DNA of 64,000 nucleotides, from assembly GCF_000428125.1 (NCBI RefSeq), contig NZ_ATZI01000001.1, positions 1,050,264-1,114,263 of the forward strand, in the 5' to 3' direction. Positions 60,799-64,000 of this stretch are shown one piece after another (the first letter of the stretch is position 1; the number at the start of each line of letters is the position of its first letter). The position numbers and the translations under genes are program-made. This DNA comes from Bacteroides graminisolvens DSM 19988 = JCM 15093 (GTDB taxonomy: Bacteria; Bacteroidota; Bacteroidia; Bacteroidales; Bacteroidaceae). The notes under the pieces were generated by a model that saw only the letters and a list, made by a program, of their open reading frames with translations, was not told the DNA's origin and ran no database searches.

Positions 60799-60806
60799 CA
60801 AAAGTA
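60799..60806 (-). promoter_or_regulatory. -7 element TACTTTTG of the pentapeptide/SDR pair
   Basis: Reverse-strand consensus, 32 bp from the ATG at 60767. Confidence 0.5.
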
Positions 60807-60828
60807 GCAATATCTTTTTAAATTTATC

Positions 60829-60836
60829 TATATTTG
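60829..60836 (+). promoter_or_regulatory. -7 element TATATTTG of the MBL-fold gene
   Basis: Exact consensus 27 bp upstream of the ATG at 60863. It is divergent from the pentapeptide promoter 23 bp away. Confidence 0.5.
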
Positions 60837-60862
60837 TGTGTGAACCATAAAAGTAAAATGAT

Positions 60863-61585
60863 ATGAAACGAAACATGGTGTTGGGGTTGCTTTGTGCACT
60901 TGCCGCAGTTCTTTGGGCAAAACCCCTTGAAACAGATACGTTTAAAACCAAATCGGGTAAGGACGTTGTTATTACCTTCATTAAACACGGTAGCTTGATG
61001 CTTTCGTACAACGGGAAATACATTCAGATAGATCCTGTTTCACAATATGCCGATTACCAGTCGTTCCCCAAAGCAGATGTGATACTTATTACACATGAAC
61101 ATGCCGATCATCTAGATTTGCAAGCCATTCAGGCAGTCAGTAAAAATCAAACCGAAGTACTGATTAATGAATCCGGTTACAAAAAACTGGAAAAAGGAAA
61201 CATACTTAAGAATGGCGATGAGGCCTTTATCTTGGGTGATGTTAAGGTTGAGGCTGTTCCGGCTTACAATACCACGGTGGGAAGAGAGATGTATCACCCC
61301 CGCCACCGTGATAACGGTTATGTGCTTACGTTTGACGGACTACGCATTTACGTAGCGGGAGATACGGAAGACATTCCCGAACTCAAAGAACTGAAAGAGA
61401 TTGATGTGGCTTTTCTGCCCGTGAACCAGCCTTACACCATGACGGTTGATCAGGCTGCTCGTGCAGCACGCATGTTCTCGCCCAAAGTCCTTTACCCGTA
61501 TCATTACGGCAGTACCGCCATTGATGAATTACCGGCTAAACTCAAAGGAAGTGGCGTTGAAGTGCGCATCAGACAAATGCAGTAA
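60863..61585 (+). CDS. MBL-fold metallo-hydrolase, exported
   Basis: This 240-aa protein has a signal peptide (MKRNMVLGLLCALAAVLWAK) and the metal motif THEHADHLDL (HxHxDH, residues ~77-83). VAGDTEDIPEL and YPYHYGST supply later ligands. It is of the UlaG-like (L-ascorbate-6-phosphate lactonase related) type without that enzyme's neighbours, so the substrate is unknown. It has its own promoter and converges on the GNAT gene with 2 bp between. Confidence 0.9.
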   Translation: MKRNMVLGLLCALAAVLWAKPLETDTFKTKSGKDVVITFIKHGSLMLSYNGKYIQIDPVSQYADYQSFPKADVILITHEHADHLDLQAIQAVSKNQTEVLINESGYKKLEKGNILKNGDEAFILGDVKVEAVPAYNTTVGREMYHPRHRDNGYVLTFDGLRIYVAGDTEDIPELKELKEIDVAFLPVNQPYTMTVDQAARAARMFSPKVLYPYHYGSTAIDELPAKLKGSGVEVRIRQMQ

Positions 61586-61587
61586 GG

Positions 61588-62130
61588 TTACTTTTTATAC
61601 ACCTCCTTCGTTAGATAATAACAAAGATGATCCAATACCTTTTCGTCGTAAGTAACTTCCGCCTGATGCAATAAACCTTCGTAAACAAAGCCGTTGCGTT
61701 TGAGCACCTGCTGCGAACGTTCATTATGCGGGTAGCAGTTGGCCGTTACCAGATTCAGGTTGAGAGTGGAAAATCCAAACTTCAAGACAGCTTGTGTGGC
61801 TTCGGACATGTAACCCTTTCCCCAGCAAGATTCCTTTAACCAATAGCCCAGCATGCCACTGTGCGGATTTTCCCGTTTGGGATCGGGAACAAGTCCGATG
61901 GAACCGATGATTCTGTCGGTCTCTTTCAGTACCACTGCCCATACATTGTTTTCACTCTCAATGAAAAAAGATTTCAGAATAGCCAATGATTCTTCTTTGC
62001 TTTCATGCGGTTTCCAACCGGCATTATTGCCTAGGTTGGGATTCTGGCAACACTCAAAAAAATCATCGATGTCGGTCTCTTCGAATCGCCTTAAAATCAA
62101 GCGGTTTGTTTCTATATAATTCTTATTCAT
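61588..62130 (-). CDS. GNAT-family N-acetyltransferase (RimJ/RimL-like)
   Basis: From MNKNYIETNR (62130; 180 aa) the protein has the RimJ/RimL pattern: TNRLILRRFEETDIDDFFEC, GSIGLVPDPKRENPHSGMLG, WGKGYMSEATQAVLKFGFST and CYPHNERSQQVLKRNGF. It probably acetylates an N-terminal amino group or small amine. The ATG at 62157 lies within the upstream VOC gene and is not used. It is the last gene of a three-gene set. Confidence 0.93.
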   Translation of the reverse strand: MNKNYIETNRLILRRFEETDIDDFFECCQNPNLGNNAGWKPHESKEESLAILKSFFIESENNVWAVVLKETDRIIGSIGLVPDPKRENPHSGMLGYWLKESCWGKGYMSEATQAVLKFGFSTLNLNLVTANCYPHNERSQQVLKRNGFVYEGLLHQAEVTYDEKVLDHLCYYLTKEVYKK

Positions 62131-62132
62131 AC

Positions 62133-62528
62133 TTATGCTTCTTTTTGAAATACACATTCTATTCTGTTGCCGTCAGGATCGAGCACCACACTTTCAAAGT
62201 AGCCATCTCCCGAAGTTCGCGGCTCACCTGCAATGACATACCCGTCGGCCCTTAATCTTTCTGTTTGCCGCAGAACCTCTTCCCGACTACCGAAAGTGAA
62301 AGCCATGTGCGTTAAACCCAGTCGGTTTTCCTCTATGGGCAGGTTTTGCACATCGGTGCGGCTCATTAACTCCAGACTCGTTTCACCGTCGAAAGCAATG
62401 AAATAAGATTCAAAGCCTTTGGTGCTGTTGACGTACTTCTGATTACTTTTTCCGTTAAAATAACGCGTGTAGAAATCTCTTAACTCTTCCAGTTTGTATG
62501 TCCAGATAGCGATGTGATGTAGTTTCAT
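62133..62528 (-). CDS. VOC-family (glyoxalase-like) protein
   Basis: This 131-aa protein starts LHHIAIWTYKLEELRDFYTR, then GLTHMAFTFGSREEVLRQTE and SVVLDPDGNRIECVFQ, the three metal/fold motifs of the vicinal-oxygen-chelate superfamily (SMU1112c/YwkD-like). It may act as a lactoylglutathione-lyase-like or bind a small molecule. It lies 12 bp after the 178-aa gene and 2 bp before the GNAT gene. Confidence 0.9.
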   Translation of the reverse strand: MKLHHIAIWTYKLEELRDFYTRYFNGKSNQKYVNSTKGFESYFIAFDGETSLELMSRTDVQNLPIEENRLGLTHMAFTFGSREEVLRQTERLRADGYVIAGEPRTSGDGYFESVVLDPDGNRIECVFQKEA

Positions 62529-62540
62529 ATTCTTTCTTTG

Positions 62541-63077
62541 TTATTGTTTTAGTATACCTCTTTTTTTAGTGATCGCCTTGTAAATGTTTCGACGAACAGC
62601 CCTCACGGCGGGTGATAATAAATCGGGTTCCATGATCTCTATCAGGTTACGATATTCCTGCAAAAGCTCCGGAATGTGTCGGCACATTTCATAAGCCAGC
62701 TTCATGCAAAGCATTTGTGTGGCGGGCAATTCCTGTTTCGACATCATTCTTTCGAGGCAGAAGTCTAAGAAATCGGTTCTGAATTCTTCCGGAACGGGCT
62801 GTCGACAAAGCACATTCAGCAAAATGCGTCGCTTGCCCGTATGTGTGCAATTCATCACCAAGTCAATCAATTGGTTTTGTTTGTCAAACAGCAAACGGTT
62901 ATCTTCCTCGTTCAAGTGTGTGCACACCCATAGAGCCTGGAAAGAAGTGGTAACGTCTTCCTCAAAGATTAAGTCATACAGCTCTTTGATTGACTTTTCA
63001 TCTCCCCCGATGTGGAGCAACAGCTGTCGCACCTGGTTCATGCCGATTCGTTTGGATAGTTGCGTCTTCAGATTCAT
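62541..63077 (-). CDS. conserved helical protein, 178 aa
   Basis: An all-helical protein with HEAT-like helix pairs: MNQVRQLLLHIGGDEKSIKE, LYDLIFEEDVTTSFQALWV, CTHTGKRRILLNVLCRQP. No signal, membrane helix or catalytic motif. It is probably a scaffold or adaptor. It is the first gene of a three-gene unit with the VOC and GNAT genes, led by its own -7 element. Function unknown. Confidence 0.75.
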   Translation of the reverse strand: MNLKTQLSKRIGMNQVRQLLLHIGGDEKSIKELYDLIFEEDVTTSFQALWVCTHLNEEDNRLLFDKQNQLIDLVMNCTHTGKRRILLNVLCRQPVPEEFRTDFLDFCLERMMSKQELPATQMLCMKLAYEMCRHIPELLQEYRNLIEIMEPDLLSPAVRAVRRNIYKAITKKRGILKQ

Positions 63078-63082
63078 GCAAG

Positions 63083-63090
63083 CAAAGGTA
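63083..63090 (-). promoter_or_regulatory. -7 element TACCTTTG of the hypothetical/VOC/GNAT unit
   Basis: Reverse-strand consensus, 6 bp from the ATG at 63077, nearly leaderless. Confidence 0.45.
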
Positions 63091-63133
63091 ATAATACTTT
63101 GTTAGGCTGCACTTGTTATATAAAATAATTTTA

Positions 63134-63141
63134 TATATTTG
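63134..63141 (+). promoter_or_regulatory. -7 element TATATTTG of the YjdJ-like GNAT gene
   Basis: Exact consensus 24 bp upstream of the ATG at 63165; CTTG at 63112-63115 gives 18-bp spacing. Confidence 0.5.
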
Positions 63142-63164
63142 GGCGAACCCTAAAATATAAAGTT

Positions 63165-63467
63165 ATGGATATAGTACATGATAAAGAAAAAAGTAAGTTC
63201 CGTGTTGAAGTTGATGGTGTAACGGCTTACGTAGCCTATACACTTGCCGACGGAGCGTTGGACATTCGGCATACTATTGTTCCCGAAGAAATAGGAGGGC
63301 GTGGCATTGCGTCTGCCTTGGTTAAGGCTACGTATGATTATGCCTTGGAAAACGGATACAAGCCCGTTGCAACCTGTTCGTACGCTGTTGTTTGGCTGCA
63401 ACGGCATCCTGAATACAAGGGAACCACCGGTGCCGACTTTGGAGGCGAAGGAAGCTGTGCTCTTTAG
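63165..63467 (+). CDS. small GNAT-fold acetyltransferase-like protein (YjdJ type)
   Basis: This 100-aa protein is a compact GNAT domain of the Gtn/YjdJ class: ADGALDIRHTIVPEEIGGRG (acetyl-CoA loop), IASALVKATYDYALENGY and YAVVWLQRHPEYKG. The usual acceptor-binding parts are missing, as in the family. Its substrate is unknown. It is the last gene before the right-edge islet. Confidence 0.92.
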   Translation: MDIVHDKEKSKFRVEVDGVTAYVAYTLADGALDIRHTIVPEEIGGRGIASALVKATYDYALENGYKPVATCSYAVVWLQRHPEYKGTTGADFGGEGSCAL

Positions 63468-63537
63468 CAACCGGTGCTAACGCGACACACCTCCCAGAAA
63501 ATAAAAAAGTGTGGTTTACCATCACTTACCCTCACTA

Positions 63538-63578
63538 ACTACACTAAAACCCTTTGCAGAAAGGGGTTTTAGTGTAGT
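63538..63578. repeat. hairpin A: 15-bp perfect inverted repeat
   Basis: ACTACACTAAAACCC (63538-63552) and its exact complement at 63564-63578. TTT/AAA may extend the stem inside with a bulged G. No T-tract follows. Confidence 0.85.
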
Positions 63579-63625
63579 GATAGTAAAAGATGTCTACCAC
63601 TAAAAACGGTGTTTTACTATCACTA
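63575..63625. repeat. hairpin B: 14-bp perfect inverted repeat, overlapping hairpin A
   Basis: TAGTGATAGTAAAA (63575-63588) and its complement at 63612-63625, with a 23-nt loop. The left arm shares four bases with the right arm of hairpin A, so the two structures exclude each other. Confidence 0.8.
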
Positions 63626-63869
63626 TCCATCACTTTTAACAATGTATACAGATTCGTTAACTACAATTTAACTGAAATCTCGTCGATGTTTGGCTCATTT
63701 CGAGCCTTTTCTGATAATAAACAGTCTTTTTTGCTTTGATTCATCTCCTAAATGGACTTTCATTCGTGACATAACCCTTTTAACTTCGTGAATTCTGCCA
63801 ACGGATACTTGTACATGGGTTGTTGTTTTCCTCATAAAATGTAATAACCTGATAAAAGAACCACAATGA

Positions 63870-63901
63870 TTTGGAATTGACAGGATAATGTATTATCTTT
63901 G
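63870..63901 (+). promoter_or_regulatory. promoter TTTG-N20-TATCTTTG of predicted sRNA copy 2
   Basis: TTTG at 63870-63873 and TATCTTTG at 63894-63901, 20 bp apart, the same layout as copy 1. Confidence 0.7.
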
Positions 63902-63906
63902 TACTT

Positions 63907-63972
63907 ATAATCTTATAGTATATTCAAATTATTATAGGCGCAAAGGCAGGAGCTCATACTCTTGCCTTTTTT
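63907..63972 (+). ncRNA. predicted ~65-nt small RNA, copy 2
   Basis: Stem 1 is CTTATAGTA/TATTATAGG (63912-63920 with 63930-63938, 9-nt loop). Stem 2 is AAAGGCAGGAG/CTCTTGCCTTT (63942-63952 with 63959-63969, 6-nt loop), followed by T residues. Compared with copy 1, four pairs differ and each change keeps pairing. It stands in a gene-free area, so it cannot be only the terminator of an upstream gene. Confidence 0.7.
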
Positions 63973-64000
63973 TATGTCTTAGCGGTTTATGATTGCATTT

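Larger units (their letters stand above)
63468..64000. other. 533-bp gene-free right-edge region
   Basis: No coding frame of note. It contains two overlapping inverted repeats (63538-63578 and 63575-63625), direct repeats CCATCACTT (63519-63527 and 63627-63635), and a second copy of the predicted small RNA with its promoter (63870-63972). Confidence 0.65.

Overview
The window is chromosomal DNA of a Bacteroidales bacterium, most likely Bacteroides or a close relative. Four things support this. Nearly every transcription unit carries the Bacteroides-type -7 element TAnnTTTG rather than a TATAAT box. Many genes belong to families largely confined to Bacteroidota (DUF4105, DUF4831, DUF4837, DUF5020, DUF6340, a 2TM small membrane protein, a DUF4130/radical SAM pair). 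SecA is of the long (1097 aa) type with a C-terminal zinc motif. The tmRNA tag reads GENNYALAA and CCA is not encoded. I see no insertion sequence, prophage, integrase or CRISPR array, so this looks like core genome with a few accessory islets.

Layout. 1-1407: end of a large secreted protein. 1416-9332 (minus): acidic protein, DUF6340 lipoprotein, secA, and a coupled pair of a degenerate alkaline-phosphatase-like protein and a DUF4105 membrane protein. 9473-20326 (plus): coaX, an outer-membrane barrel, a TPR protein, lptC, a CorC/CNNM transporter, a PpiD-like foldase, rlmN, a DUF4837 lipoprotein and pdxA. 20430-25583: LTA-synthase-like sulfatase (minus), then a sigma-54 activator, lptE, an acidic TPR-like protein and secG. 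25746-27107: MFS carrier. 27108-27839: gene-poor islet with a predicted small RNA, a 48-bp palindrome, three 21-bp tandem repeats and a broken secreted ORF. 27840-37874: DUF4831, nnr, POT peptide transporter, hpt, adk, obgE, pgeF, B3/4 protein, M23 peptidase, lactonase. 38036-38429: ssrA. 38601-50442: PAP2, a 47-aa small ORF, rny/zapA/ZapB-like, a small membrane-protein and winged-helix operon, a nucleosidase, tRNA-Trp, a UDG-like protein, DUF5020 with an NCS2 permease, and a large KamA-like radical SAM protein. 50813-63467: H1-like protein, DNA-repair radical SAM pair, FKBP, HxlR, flavodoxin-like reductase, YceI, tandem SGNH esterase, an epimerase-lipocalin fusion, YgbA, MsrB, SDR, pentapeptide protein, MBL hydrolase, GNAT, VOC and others. 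63468-64000: palindromic repeats and a second copy of the small RNA.

Common themes are envelope biogenesis (SecA, SecG, LptC, LptE, PpiD, barrel proteins, LTA-synthase-like enzyme), nucleotide and coenzyme housekeeping (coaX, nnr, hpt, adk, pgeF, pdxA), RNA metabolism (rny, rlmN, ssrA) and stress or repair functions at the right-hand end.

The least explained features are: the two-copy small RNA family, in which both stems are kept by wobble or compensatory changes; an 18-bp perfect inverted repeat inside the start of pgeF; two mutually exclusive hairpins near the right edge; an alkaline-phosphatase homologue that has lost most of its metal ligands; and the SDR epimerase fused to a bacterial lipocalin. 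All function calls come from reading motifs by eye; no database search was run.
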